Origin: Planctomycetota bacterium
Lineage (GTDB): Bacteria; Planctomycetota; Phycisphaerae; Phycisphaerales; Phycisphaeraceae
Assembly: GCA_024279865.1 (NCBI GenBank)
Contig: JAJRRC010000044.1
Location: 1-40,303, forward strand
Direction of reading: 5' to 3'
Length of the DNA stretch: 40,303 nt
Made by a program: the position numbers and the translations under genes. The notes beneath the pieces are model-generated. The model had not been told where the DNA came from, did not search any database, and saw nothing but the letters and a program-made list of their open reading frames with translations. Shown here piece after piece: positions 26,768 to 34,836 of this stretch; within the stretch, counting starts at the first letter, position 1; each line of letters begins with the position of its first letter.

Positions 26768-27150
26768 TTGAGTTGTTCTTTTAACTCATTGGCTCGCTTG
26801 ACGACTTCTTCGTCATTGACCTGGGGTGCTGTTTCTAGATCAAAGTGCCACTCTTGGCGTACGTGGGCTTTGGTGAATATTTCAGCCAACAGATCTGGGC
26901 CTGGCGCTTCCCACCAGGGAGCTTTGGCTTTTTGCTTGGTCCAGAGATTTTTGTAGCCATCGAGGGCCATTCGCACGTCATAGGTTCCGTAGAAAGTAAA
27001 CGGAACCGTCAGTGGCGTGCGTCCCACTTCTTCATCGTTGAGATGAACCAACGCACCGGGAGGGGTGGAGGTAATTTTAATGGTTCTTTGGACACAACCG
27101 CCCGCTAGCAGGGCCATTGTCAGAATACTTAAACGCATGGTGGTGTTCAT
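26764..27150 (-). CDS. PEGA-domain lipoprotein
   Basis: A 128-residue lipoprotein. The signal peptide MNTTMRLSILTMALLAGGC ends in a lipobox with Cys19. Next comes a PEGA domain (IKITSTPPGALVHLNDEEVG, RTPLTVPFTFYGTYDVRMAL), a small surface-type domain seen in anchored proteins, then a tail rich in charged residues (NDEEVVKRANELKEQL). It presumably sits at a membrane facing the periplasm; the exact role is unknown. The gene is convergent with the glycosidase, and the stop codons overlap in TTAA (26764-26767). A short TAGAGC element lies directly upstream of its start. Confidence 0.85.
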   Translation of the reverse strand: MNTTMRLSILTMALLAGGCVQRTIKITSTPPGALVHLNDEEVGRTPLTVPFTFYGTYDVRMALDGYKNLWTKQKAKAPWWEAPGPDLLAEIFTKAHVRQEWHFDLETAPQVNDEEVVKRANELKEQLN

Positions 27151-27170
27151 GGATGTCTACCGGTGGGGGC

Positions 27171-27212
27171 TAGAGCGTCTGACAAGACAAAAAAGTGCAT
27201 CACACGCTCTGA
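27171..27212. repeat. Short TAGAGC-type element (42 bp)
   Basis: TAGAGCGTCTGA at the left and TCACACGCTCTGA at the right form an inverted pair with a short interior. GCATCACACGCTCT matches 7622-7635. It lies between the lipoprotein gene and moaC, just before a TTTTTTTT run. Confidence 0.5.
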
Positions 27213-27313
27213 TTTTTTTTCACGAAAAAAGTTGTTTGAACGTTTCAAGCAAGTGGCTGCATCGACAGGCAACCTGAAAAACTTCATCGTGATTGGTATA
27301 GAATACCAGAACC

Positions 27314-27775
27314 ATGACACAAAAGCTGACACATCTTGATGAACAGGGACAAGCCCAAATGGTCGACGTGGGAGCGAAGCCTCCGATGCACCGTCGGGCG
27401 ATTGCTCAGGGAGACTTTGTCGCGGCGGAGCAGACGTTGGATCGCTTGCTGGCAGGAGACTTGCCCAAGGGCGAAGCGCTGGCGGTTGCGCGGATTGCGG
27501 GGATTACTGCTGCCAAGCGGACCGATGGGTTGATCCCATTGTGTCATAGTTTGCCGTTGGATCATGTGGGGGTGAGTTTTGAGCGGACATGCGAGCAGAC
27601 GCTGCGTGTGACGGGGACAGCTTCACTCACTGCCCGCACGGGCGTGGAGATGGAAGCATTGATGGCTGTGAGCGTGGCCTGCTTAACTTTGTACGACATG
27701 ACCAAGGCGATTGACAAAAAACTAAAAATTCAAAATATACATTTGGTCAAAAAGACCAAAGAGCCGGTGACTTAA
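27314..27775 (+). CDS. moaC: Cyclic pyranopterin monophosphate synthase
   Basis: MoaC converts the cyclic pyranopterin triphosphate intermediate made by MoaA to cPMP, in molybdenum cofactor synthesis. The 153-residue product has normal length and the family blocks THLDEQGQAQMVDVG at the start, LIPLCHSLPLDHV (about 78) and TGVEMEALMAVSVACLTLYD (about 113), followed by MTKAID with the catalytic Lys. Other moa genes are not in the window. The methyltransferase gene follows 72 bases downstream on the same strand. Confidence 0.96.
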   Translation: MTQKLTHLDEQGQAQMVDVGAKPPMHRRAIAQGDFVAAEQTLDRLLAGDLPKGEALAVARIAGITAAKRTDGLIPLCHSLPLDHVGVSFERTCEQTLRVTGTASLTARTGVEMEALMAVSVACLTLYDMTKAIDKKLKIQNIHLVKKTKEPVT

Positions 27776-27847
27776 AATAGTTGGCGGGATTCAGGTGGGG
27801 TTTGTGTGGATCACTGGTGTATCCAAAGTCATGAAGGGCCAAAACGG

Positions 27848-28633
27848 ATGGGTACTTCGGTCGAAGATTTTTACGATGCCTTTAGCGCACGGTATTTTCG
27901 TGACTATGTGCAAGGCAATCTTCGCGTTCAACGGCAGATGGCGTTTTTCGCAGAGGGTGTGCCAACCGATGCTCAGAAAATTTTGATTGTGGGTTGCGGG
28001 TCTGGTGAAAGTGCGGTTCATCTGGTGACCCACGTGGCACGCAGCTCGCAGGTCTTGGCGGTGGATCTCTCGAGCGAGAGTATTTTGATGGCCGAGCGTT
28101 TGTGCCCCCATTCACAGGTGACGTATCGCCAGGCAGATATTTTGCGTGACGAGGTGGGGGTGGGTTTTAATGCGGTTTTGCTGCCGGACCTTTTTGAGCA
28201 TATTCCAACGGATCAGCGGGGGAACTTTGGCGAGCGTTTGGCGGCCATGCTTTCGCCCAAGGGTTGTGTCTTGATGACTTGCCCTGCCCCTAGTACGCGT
28301 CGGACACGCCGGCGGGCTGCGGGTGAACTGCAAGTGATCGATGAAGATATTCACGTCGAAGACCTCTTGATGTTGGCATCTGATCTGGATGCAAGGCTGA
28401 GTTTTTATCGCCTGCTATCGATTTGGCATCCGAATGATTATTTTCATGCCATGCTTGAACGGGAGTCTGACGCAGAGGCTGATTTGACGGCACAAATGAA
28501 GTTGCCGATCAAGGGTTGGCGTGCGTATGGCTTGTTAGAGCGGTGGGGGCGGCGGTTGCGGTCGAAGTTGAGATTGGATCGTTTGGCGAAATGGCAACGT
28601 AAGCGACAGGTCCAAAAAATACAGCGACCTTGA
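27848..28633 (+). CDS. Class I SAM-dependent methyltransferase
   Basis: A 261-residue protein. Motif I (ILIVGCGSGESAVHLV) binds S-adenosylmethionine, the acidic loop VLAVDLSSESI follows, and a later strand reads AVLLPDLFEHIP with the His-Ile-Pro seen in many small-molecule methyltransferases. The C-terminus is strongly basic (RWGRRLRSKLRLDRLAKWQR), suggesting membrane or nucleic-acid contact. ATG 27848 is chosen because GAAGGG lies about 9 bases upstream; an in-frame ATG at 27806 is possible. The neighbouring glycosyltransferase cluster suggests sugar or lipid modification, but the substrate is unknown. Confidence 0.85.
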   Translation: MGTSVEDFYDAFSARYFRDYVQGNLRVQRQMAFFAEGVPTDAQKILIVGCGSGESAVHLVTHVARSSQVLAVDLSSESILMAERLCPHSQVTYRQADILRDEVGVGFNAVLLPDLFEHIPTDQRGNFGERLAAMLSPKGCVLMTCPAPSTRRTRRRAAGELQVIDEDIHVEDLLMLASDLDARLSFYRLLSIWHPNDYFHAMLERESDAEADLTAQMKLPIKGWRAYGLLERWGRRLRSKLRLDRLAKWQRKRQVQKIQRP

Positions 28634-28658
28634 GGCTGTTCATTTACACATTGACTCA

Positions 28659-28722
28659 TACCAATCCTACAAAAAAACTCGTGCGAATAACCAGATGCAC
28701 CTGTACGAGCGGGATTGGTATT
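28659..28722. repeat. 64-bp foldback bounded by ATACCAATCC
   Basis: It starts ATACCAATCC and ends GGATTGGTAT, an exact inverted pair, with a further partial match of ACTCGTGCGAA to the start of the 105-bp repeat. It abuts copy C and may be a deletion derivative of the same unit. Confidence 0.55.
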
Positions 28723-28828
28723 AGATGCATCGCATCTATGATGTACGTGTTGAGACTTTTATAAAGCCTTATCAATTCAGTCTCGGCGAATCACCATTCG
28801 CACGAGTTTTAAATGGAATTGGGATTAG
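28711..28828 (-). repeat. Palindrome-rich 105-bp repeat, copy C
   Basis: Read on the minus strand it runs ATTCCATTTAAAACTCGTGC, then GCGAATGGTGATTCGC, GAGACTGAATTGATAAGGCT, AGTCTCAACACGTACATC and AGATGCGATGCATCT. Copy D at 35550 matches most positions. Three internal palindromes are visible: GCGAAT/ATTCGC, GAGACT/AGTCTC and AGATGC/GCATCT. The FkbM-type gene ends (TAA) at its boundary. Confidence 0.65.
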
Positions 28829-29625
28829 ATCAGGTCGCGCCGAATGGCGACGAATTCAAAGCATCGCCGGGCATACGGTTTTTCCATGCCGATGCTGTGG
28901 GTGGGGTCGATGAGTTTGCAGAAGTCCCAGTCCCGTGAGCCATGCAGTTCGCCGACGAGGGCTTGTGCATTGCGATAGATGGCTGGCGGAGTGCCTTCTA
29001 AAATAGGTAGTTCAGAGCCTTCGGTATCGAGTTTAAAAACATCGACATGGTCAATGCCCAGGTCGTCCATCACATCGCCCACGGTGCGAACGGGTAGTTG
29101 CTTCGCACGTTCAGGATCACAACCTAGGTTGCAGAAGGTTCCACCTCCAAAGCTTTTGGGGTCGGCGGACATGTTGTAAGTAAACGAGCCAACTTCTTTG
29201 GACAAACCAAAGGGCAGGACTTGAATTCGATCCCCAAAAGCAGCGACGTTTTCTTGGAGCAGTTCAAGGTTCTCAGGTAATGGCTCAAAGCAGTAAACCG
29301 TGGCATTGGGATAGGTCATCGCAAAGTAAGCAGCAGTGACACCAATGTTCGCACCACAATCAAAGACAATGCTTGGCTCAACGGTGGCGGGCAATTGGTA
29401 CATGCACTGGTCATAGAAGACCATTCGCACGAGGTCTGCGTCGGTGGTGTTTTCACGCACGAGCAGGTGGGCTGTTTGGCCTCGGTAGTGAACTTTGGCT
29501 TCGATGAGCTTGTGGCCGGTGGTTTTGGTCATGCGGTCCAGTGGCTGAAGCTTCATGCCTCGCAATTTACGGGCGATTTTGGCCAAGACAGGTTCACTTG
29601 GGACGGTAATGGTGAGTTGACTCAT
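28825..29625 (-). CDS. FkbM-family methyltransferase
   Basis: A 266-residue SAM-dependent methyltransferase of the FkbM type, usually O-methylating sugars or polyketides. Visible: IVFDCGANIGVTAAYFA (SAM site, about residue 88), VYCFEPLPENLELLQENVAA, and the FkbM signature VDVFKLDTEGSELPILEG (about 197). An N-terminal segment of about 60 residues is basic. It is the last gene of the minus-strand cluster with three glycosyltransferases, so methylation of a surface glycan is a fair guess. It starts 15 bases after the GT2 stop at 29641. The TAA stop is at the edge of repeat copy C. Confidence 0.9.
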   Translation of the reverse strand: MSQLTITVPSEPVLAKIARKLRGMKLQPLDRMTKTTGHKLIEAKVHYRGQTAHLLVRENTTDADLVRMVFYDQCMYQLPATVEPSIVFDCGANIGVTAAYFAMTYPNATVYCFEPLPENLELLQENVAAFGDRIQVLPFGLSKEVGSFTYNMSADPKSFGGGTFCNLGCDPERAKQLPVRTVGDVMDDLGIDHVDVFKLDTEGSELPILEGTPPAIYRNAQALVGELHGSRDWDFCKLIDPTHSIGMEKPYARRCFEFVAIRRDLI

Positions 29626-29640
29626 GGTGATAAAAATTCC

Positions 29641-30426
29641 TTAGGCCGCCTGTTTGGCTGCGTATTCGTGTCGAGCGAGATCGAAAATATGTTGACGTTG
29701 TTCACAGTTATCTCGTAGTGATTGACATTGGTCCCACGAGAGATACTTGGCGTATTGCTGGGCGACATGAATATATTGCTCACCCGCACGAAGCGTTTCC
29801 TGGACATCGTTGTGATCATATTGACGGCAAGTGGCCAGCGTCGCTGAAAGTACCACTGGCATTTGCTCATCGAGCAACAGGCGACACCAAAGATCATACG
29901 CATAAGCGTATTCAAGATCCGCATCAAACCCGCCTAATAGGTCAATCAATTCACGTTTCCAAAAAACACCCGCAGAGGGAATGATCCCTGCGTCGTGCAT
30001 GAGATAGCTTGCTAGAGAGGGGGGTAAGCTCGGATGAACGTTGCCTCGCATTTGATCGTATTCATCGAGACGCAGATTATCACCCATGAACCAGTTGGCT
30101 TGAGGGTGTTGTGTCGTGGCCTGATGGATGGTTTCAAGGGCGGTGGGCATGAGCATGTCACCGCTTTGGAGCACGGTGACAAAATCCCCATTTGCATGGG
30201 AAACGGCACGGTTGATGGCGGTTCCGAGCGTGGCACCCGGTGCGTTAATCACCGCATGCACATCGTCACGATAAAGGTCAATCATATCCCGGGCTTGCTT
30301 GTGGCTACCACGGTCTACAATGATCAGTTCAACCTCGATTGCGGTTTGATCCAGGACACTGCATAGAGTCCGTTCAATAAAAACATCATCATTCAAAGTT
30401 GGGACAATGACGGTGATTGGGTTCAT
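29641..30426 (-). CDS. Family 2 glycosyltransferase
   Basis: A 261-residue GT-A fold enzyme. MNPITVIVPTLNDDVFIERT opens the nucleotide-sugar domain, VELIIVDRGS follows, and GDFVTVLQSGDML stands where DxD is expected (SGD, so the metal motif is partly changed). A later block LEYAYAYDLWCRLLL is the acceptor side. ATG 30426 is chosen because GGAAGGG lies about 8 bases upstream. It probably adds a sugar to a surface glycan together with its neighbours. The 173-base gap to the next upstream gene is AT-rich and could hold a separate promoter. Confidence 0.88.
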   Translation of the reverse strand: MNPITVIVPTLNDDVFIERTLCSVLDQTAIEVELIIVDRGSHKQARDMIDLYRDDVHAVINAPGATLGTAINRAVSHANGDFVTVLQSGDMLMPTALETIHQATTQHPQANWFMGDNLRLDEYDQMRGNVHPSLPPSLASYLMHDAGIIPSAGVFWKRELIDLLGGFDADLEYAYAYDLWCRLLLDEQMPVVLSATLATCRQYDHNDVQETLRAGEQYIHVAQQYAKYLSWDQCQSLRDNCEQRQHIFDLARHEYAAKQAA

Positions 30427-30599
30427 GAGTTTTCCCTTCCTGGCGTCTGGGGTATGGTCTTTCGGGTCTCTCAATGGTTGAATCGGCGATTACCCGAGGC
30501 GAATGAAGGAAGATTGGTAAAAAAAAAGAAATTTTTTTTCAAAATGTGCAGTGGTGCAGGCTGGGTTATTTAGAGGTGAACGATCAAAGACGTTATCGG

Positions 30600-31823
30600 T
30601 CACGCAGCTACCTGCTTGACTGAAGGGGTCGGCTCTGCGGGCATGAGGCCCAGCACCGTCAGGTAATCAGCAATCACATCAGACCAAGGACGCTTGGCCA
30701 GCTCGGTGCGGCCGCGTTTGCCCATGTCCTGACGCTGACGGGGATGCTGAATCATCCAATCCAGCTTGGCGGACAGATTCTTCACATCGGTGGGGTGCAT
30801 GAGCAGGCCTGTCACGCCCGGCCGAATCATTTCACTCATGGAGGTGAAGCTGGTTTTCCAATTTCCAAACCGACCGATCACGGGCAAACCCGCTGCCATG
30901 GCTTCAAGGATCACCATGCCATACCCTTCATAAACCGAAGGCAAGGTGAAGGTGTCCATTGCCGCATAGGCTTCATGGAGTTGTTCGCCTTTAAGAGAAC
31001 CGGTAAAGATCATGCGATTGGTTAATCCCAGTGTTTGTGCTGTGTCTCGAATGCGTTGTTCATCAGAACCTGTGCCGACGATGAGAATACGGTCTTGGAG
31101 ACGAAGCAGCCCGGGCTTGGCACAAGCTTGTAACAGGTGGGGAATATCTTTGCATGGATCGAGGCGGCCGACGAAACCAATGACAAAGGCATCAGGTGCA
31201 ATGTCGAGTTTTTTGCGTGCGTCTTCTTTGTCAGGCAGTTGCTGGATCAGCGACTGGTCCGCTCCCCGTGGGACGACATGAACATTCAGGCGAGCGCCAT
31301 AGCCCAGAGTGAACTGGCGGCCAAGAGATTCGCTAGCCACGATGACCCGGCCGGCACGCCGATAGACAAATCGCTCCATTTGTCGCAAATACCAGTCGAT
31401 TTTCATGCTTTGGACTTGGTGGTCCGCTTTCCAGACTTGGTGCATGGCATGACAGCAGCAGGGCGGATTAAACACAGTCTGTTTGCCGTAGCCAAGCAAA
31501 ATAGCCGCCATCGCAGCCGAAGGCTCAATCGCCCAAATCCAACCCTTGGGTGGATGAGCTTTGAGTTGTTTCATCCACCATCGAACCCGTGGAACTGCTG
31601 GCCAACGCCAGAGCTTGCCCATGTCCGTCGGCTCATCACGATGAATGACCAAGTTGGGCAACGGCTGCTCGGTGGGCTTGATCTGTAAACGATTTTCCGT
31701 CAAGACCGTCACACGGGTGTGAACGCATGCGTTGGAAGCCAATCGCCAGAGGTGTTCTTCAACCCCGCCATGACGTTCAGGCCAAAACCGCATATACAAG
31801 ATGGTTAAATCGTTGGAGGTCAT
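30600..31823 (-). CDS. Family 4 glycosyltransferase
   Basis: A 407-residue GT-B enzyme. The N-terminal acceptor domain starts LTILYMRFWPERHGGVEEHL with the typical GGV loop. The C-terminal donor domain has FVIGFVGRLDPCKDIPHLLQ (about 213), RMIFTGSLKGEQL, LPSVYEGYGMVILEAMAAGL with the EGYG/E signature (about 298) and PVIG. It retains stereochemistry and uses a nucleotide sugar at the cytoplasmic membrane face. Its ATG overlaps the stop of the upstream GT2 as ATGA, so the two are translationally coupled. Confidence 0.93.
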   Translation of the reverse strand: MTSNDLTILYMRFWPERHGGVEEHLWRLASNACVHTRVTVLTENRLQIKPTEQPLPNLVIHRDEPTDMGKLWRWPAVPRVRWWMKQLKAHPPKGWIWAIEPSAAMAAILLGYGKQTVFNPPCCCHAMHQVWKADHQVQSMKIDWYLRQMERFVYRRAGRVIVASESLGRQFTLGYGARLNVHVVPRGADQSLIQQLPDKEDARKKLDIAPDAFVIGFVGRLDPCKDIPHLLQACAKPGLLRLQDRILIVGTGSDEQRIRDTAQTLGLTNRMIFTGSLKGEQLHEAYAAMDTFTLPSVYEGYGMVILEAMAAGLPVIGRFGNWKTSFTSMSEMIRPGVTGLLMHPTDVKNLSAKLDWMIQHPRQRQDMGKRGRTELAKRPWSDVIADYLTVLGLMPAEPTPSVKQVAA

Positions 31824-32713
31824 GCCGCTTCTTTGTTAGAGTTGGACGTTGTACTAAATCGCAAAGCTTCTCGGATTTCCTGGCTGGCGAGCCACCAGGG
31901 ACGCTTGGCAACCTTGGGCCAAAGCTTGCGGCCCGACTGTTCCATCGAGTCCATAATCGCGTAGCGACGCTGACGGTAGCCGAGATTTCGCATCAACTTC
32001 ATCTTGTCACCCATCGGCAGACGGTCGAGATAACGCTTGGCAATTTCAATGCGTTCAAGGCCAAAGCGGATCGGCTGGGTGCCGCCTTTGCTCTGATCGT
32101 GCATGCGGAATTGTGCCAAAGGTGCGTCTGTGAGCGTGGGGGTCTGCCCATGAGACAGCAGACGGCAATTAAATTCATAATCAAAACTGTAATGTAGATC
32201 CGTGGCAAAATAACCAAAATCACAAAACAAATCGGCTGCCCAGAAGCTCGAAGGCTGAGGCAACATGCCACTAATCCGCATCAGATAAGCCAAAAAGGAA
32301 ATCGGCCGACGATGTTCAAAAGCACCAATGTCCTGATCGTCAAAGTTAATCTGACGGCAAGTGCCCACCACCCATGAAGCAGGATTCGCACCACCCATAA
32401 GCTTTGAAACATGATCCAACGTTCCCATCGGATACATATCATCACTATTGAGGTAGGCAATAATATCGCCCGTGGCGCGGGTGAGACCCTTGTTGATGGC
32501 CTCGGTTTGGCCGTTGTCTTTTTCACTGACCCAGCCGGTAAGCTCCGATTCATACTTGCGGATGATATCGACACTGTTGTCGGTCGATCCGCCGTCAATG
32601 ACAAAGTACTCCAAATTGGGATAGTTCTGGTTCAAAACGCTTTGAATCGTTCGTTCCAGGAAGTGCCCTTGGTTGAAGCTGGGCGTAATAATGGTAATTC
32701 TTGGCTTAGACAT
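31820..32713 (-). CDS. Family 2 glycosyltransferase
   Basis: A 297-residue GT-A enzyme, first gene of the minus-strand glycan cluster. Visible: RITIITPSFNQGHFLERTIQ, LEYFVIDGGSTDNSVDII, GQTEAINKGL, AYLNSDDMY (DxD-type metal motif, about residue 93) and YSFDYEFNCRLL. This is the form common in bacterial surface-glycan loci. The C-terminal 60 residues are basic and contain a Trp-rich stretch (KRPWWLASQ), perhaps for membrane contact. It is coupled by ATGA to the GT4 gene downstream. Confidence 0.93.
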   Translation of the reverse strand: MSKPRITIITPSFNQGHFLERTIQSVLNQNYPNLEYFVIDGGSTDNSVDIIRKYESELTGWVSEKDNGQTEAINKGLTRATGDIIAYLNSDDMYPMGTLDHVSKLMGGANPASWVVGTCRQINFDDQDIGAFEHRRPISFLAYLMRISGMLPQPSSFWAADLFCDFGYFATDLHYSFDYEFNCRLLSHGQTPTLTDAPLAQFRMHDQSKGGTQPIRFGLERIEIAKRYLDRLPMGDKMKLMRNLGYRQRRYAIMDSMEQSGRKLWPKVAKRPWWLASQEIREALRFSTTSNSNKEAA

Positions 32714-32813
32714 TGTTACCCGGTATCGGCCAGTTGCTTGAGAGGATTAACCTCACAGCCGTTACAAGTGTCATAAACCTTAAAATTATTCTTGATGTTT
32801 TGTGTTCGGTTTT

Positions 32814-33071
32814 ATGCGTTGGGCCCATGGTCTTAACGTGGAATGTACACAATTACAGAAATGGGCGGTGGCTGGCATTGGCCTTGGAGGGTGTGCGATT
32901 TCTTTCATTACACCGAAAGAAAAAAGCCCTTATAAGTATGCCGCTGCCACTGCGATTATGCTGACTGGTGCATGGATGGGGATCAAGGGCTGGAAAGTAT
33001 TGATTCGGTCAAATTCGCCCAAATCACTTCCCCTTCGCCAACTCAACAAGCAGATCCAGCCCACGGTTTAG
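32814..33071 (+). CDS. Possible small membrane protein
   Basis: An 85-residue frame with two hydrophobic stretches (WAVAGIGLGGCAISFIT and AAATAIMLTGAWMGI) separated by a charged turn (PKEKSPYK). No family is recognised and no Shine-Dalgarno is seen. Its last 48 bases overlap the convergent aminotransferase gene. It could be real or chance; it is listed because the 310-base gap holds nothing else. Confidence 0.3.
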   Translation: MRWAHGLNVECTQLQKWAVAGIGLGGCAISFITPKEKSPYKYAAATAIMLTGAWMGIKGWKVLIRSNSPKSLPLRQLNKQIQPTV

Positions 33072-34238
33072 CATGTCTGAATCGCAGGCGTAGCTGATGC
33101 GGAAGTGGGTGTCTTGGTTGCTAAAGACATTGCCTGGGATGAGGAGCATGCCTTTGTCGACGGCACGTTCGACGAACTGACCGCCGGTGAGGCCTAGATG
33201 TTCGGGGACTTTGGGGAAGGCATAGAACGCGCCGCCTGGGGTGGTGAGTTCGTAGTGGCCTGACAGTCGCTTCACGACGTGGTCACGTTTGAGCTGGTAA
33301 GCATCAATGTGCTGCTGCATGTCCACGTCCAGAGCGGTGATGCCTGCTTCCTGGACCATTGAGGGGGCGCAGACAAAGGAGTATTGCTGGAGCTTGGTCA
33401 TTTGCTCGATGATGGGGCGGGGGCCCACGGCATAGCCTAGTCGCCAACCTGTCATGCCATAGGTTTTGCTGTAGCCTCGCAGGAGAATGATGTTTTGCGA
33501 ATGGTCTGCGGGCGAAGGGCAGCGTTTTTTTGCATTTTGGCCGGGAGAACTACCGGAAGAACTACCGGGGGCGGGGGAACTTCCGGGGGGGCGGCTTATT
33601 TTTTCGTAGCAAAACTCGTCATAAATTTCATCTGACAGAATTAAGAAGTTGTGCTGCTGGGCCAACTGGACCATTTCACGACAGGTTTCGTCTGAAGCGA
33701 CCACGCCCGTGGGGTTCGAGGGGGAATTGAATAATAGTAATTTGGTACGGGGGGTAATGTGTGGCGTGAGTCGTTTAGCAGTGAGCTGAAAATCTGGATA
33801 GGTATCGACATAGACAGGGGTCGCTCCGGCGAGGGTCACCAAGTGCTTGTACATGACGAAGTATGGGTCGGGAATGAGCACTTCATCGCCTGGTCCCACG
33901 CAGGTCATGAGTGTGAGCAGTAGGCCGCCTGAGACACCACTGGTGACTAGGGATGCGGATTGGTTTTGCAGGTCCCAGTGGGGTAGTTCTTCGTTGAGAT
34001 GTTGGTGGATGCGTTCCCGTAGAGCTGCTTGTCCTTGGGTGACGGTATAGCGGTTGTGTCCTGCGTTGATGGCATTGATGGCGGTTTGTTTGATCTCTTG
34101 AGGGACATCAAAGTCTGGTTGTCCGATGGAGAGGTTGATGGGGTTGACTAGTTTGGCTCCGAGGTCAAAGACTCGCCTGATGCCTGAAGCGTCCATGGCA
34201 TGAAGGCGGTCGGTGATAAATCGTTGCGGATCAAACAT
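33024..34238 (-). CDS. Class I/II PLP-dependent aminotransferase with a Pro/Ser insert
   Basis: A 404-residue fold-type I aminotransferase of the aspartate aminotransferase-like group, cytoplasmic. Visible: INLSIGQPDFDVP (about 35), LFNSPSNPTGV (about 168), ILSDEIYDEF with the PLP-contacting Asp and Tyr, GYSKTYGMTGWRLGY with the Schiff-base Lys, and FRISYACD with the substrate-carboxylate Arg near the end. Between EKISRP and ILLRG there is an extra low-complexity stretch (PPGSSPAPGSSSGSSPGQ) coded by tandem copies of the G-rich unit. The ATG at 34238 has AAGG 8 bases upstream. The amino-acid substrate cannot be told from sequence. Confidence 0.92.
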   Translation of the reverse strand: MFDPQRFITDRLHAMDASGIRRVFDLGAKLVNPINLSIGQPDFDVPQEIKQTAINAINAGHNRYTVTQGQAALRERIHQHLNEELPHWDLQNQSASLVTSGVSGGLLLTLMTCVGPGDEVLIPDPYFVMYKHLVTLAGATPVYVDTYPDFQLTAKRLTPHITPRTKLLLFNSPSNPTGVVASDETCREMVQLAQQHNFLILSDEIYDEFCYEKISRPPGSSPAPGSSSGSSPGQNAKKRCPSPADHSQNIILLRGYSKTYGMTGWRLGYAVGPRPIIEQMTKLQQYSFVCAPSMVQEAGITALDVDMQQHIDAYQLKRDHVVKRLSGHYELTTPGGAFYAFPKVPEHLGLTGGQFVERAVDKGMLLIPGNVFSNQDTHFRISYACDSDMLNRGLDLLVELAKGK

Positions 34239-34395
34239 GGTCAAAACCTTTTTTGCGGGGATGTGTATTTAAATTTCTTTTCGGCGCATAGCATAAACTT
34301 GCGATTATTGCGGTGTCAATCATGACGGGTCAATAGTCGCAAGCCTATTTCCTTGTATACCCAACGGGTATGAGAATGTCCGCGATGAAAGTTCT

Positions 34396-34503
34396 GAAAG
34401 CTATCAGTTGTCAGTAAGAAACAGAGCAGAAAAGGATGGGGACTTCAGATAAAGCTGACAACCCGTATCCGATTATCTTCTCTTACCTGATAGCTGATAA
34501 TCT
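34396..34503. repeat. Element with inverted AAGCTATCAGTTGTCAG-type ends, copy 1
   Basis: The left end AAGCTATCAGTTGTCAGTAA and the right end, read on the minus strand, TTATCAGCTATCAGGTAAGA form an imperfect inverted pair about 108 bases apart. The following CAGAGCAGAAAAG is shared with the second copy at 37988. It lies between the aminotransferase and the small basic protein. Confidence 0.55.
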
Positions 34504-34590
34504 GCCACGTCCAAAGGAAAACCGGGGGCGGGAACGCTCGACTGCGACTGGTCTATTATCCAGAGGATGGCGAAGATCGCAAACGGGTGT

Positions 34591-34806
34591 TTACGACTCT
34601 TCAGTTTCTTCGGTTTTCTTTTTCTTGGTTTTGCCGCCGGTGACGACTTTGCGGTTGCCGACTTTGGGCAGGCCGATGGGATTGCTCTCGCTCATGTCAA
34701 ATCCGCCTTCGGAGATGAGACGTGCGACGCGTTCGGTGCGTGTTAGAACGTTGCGATGCTTTGAAATACCACCGCCACCAATTTTAAGACTGCTATCAAT
34801 GCTCAT
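34591..34806 (-). CDS. Small basic protein of the planctomycete/verrucomicrobial family
   Basis: A 71-residue protein. It starts MSIDSSLKIGGGG, then KHRNVLTRTERVARLISEGG and GLPKVGNRKVVTGG, and ends KTKKKKTEETEES. The SLK...RNVL.R.ER...GLPKV pattern is that of a small basic protein conserved in planctomycetes, verrucomicrobia and chlamydiae and thought to be ribosome-associated; I know the family by pattern, not by search. ATG 34806 is the start where similarity begins; an ATG five codons earlier is possible. The anchored SPOR-like protein gene ends 30 bases upstream, so the two are likely one operon. Confidence 0.8.
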   Translation of the reverse strand: MSIDSSLKIGGGGISKHRNVLTRTERVARLISEGGFDMSESNPIGLPKVGNRKVVTGGKTKKKKTEETEES

Positions 34807-34836
34807 GATCAGGTTTCCCATCTTCTCAACAGAGGT

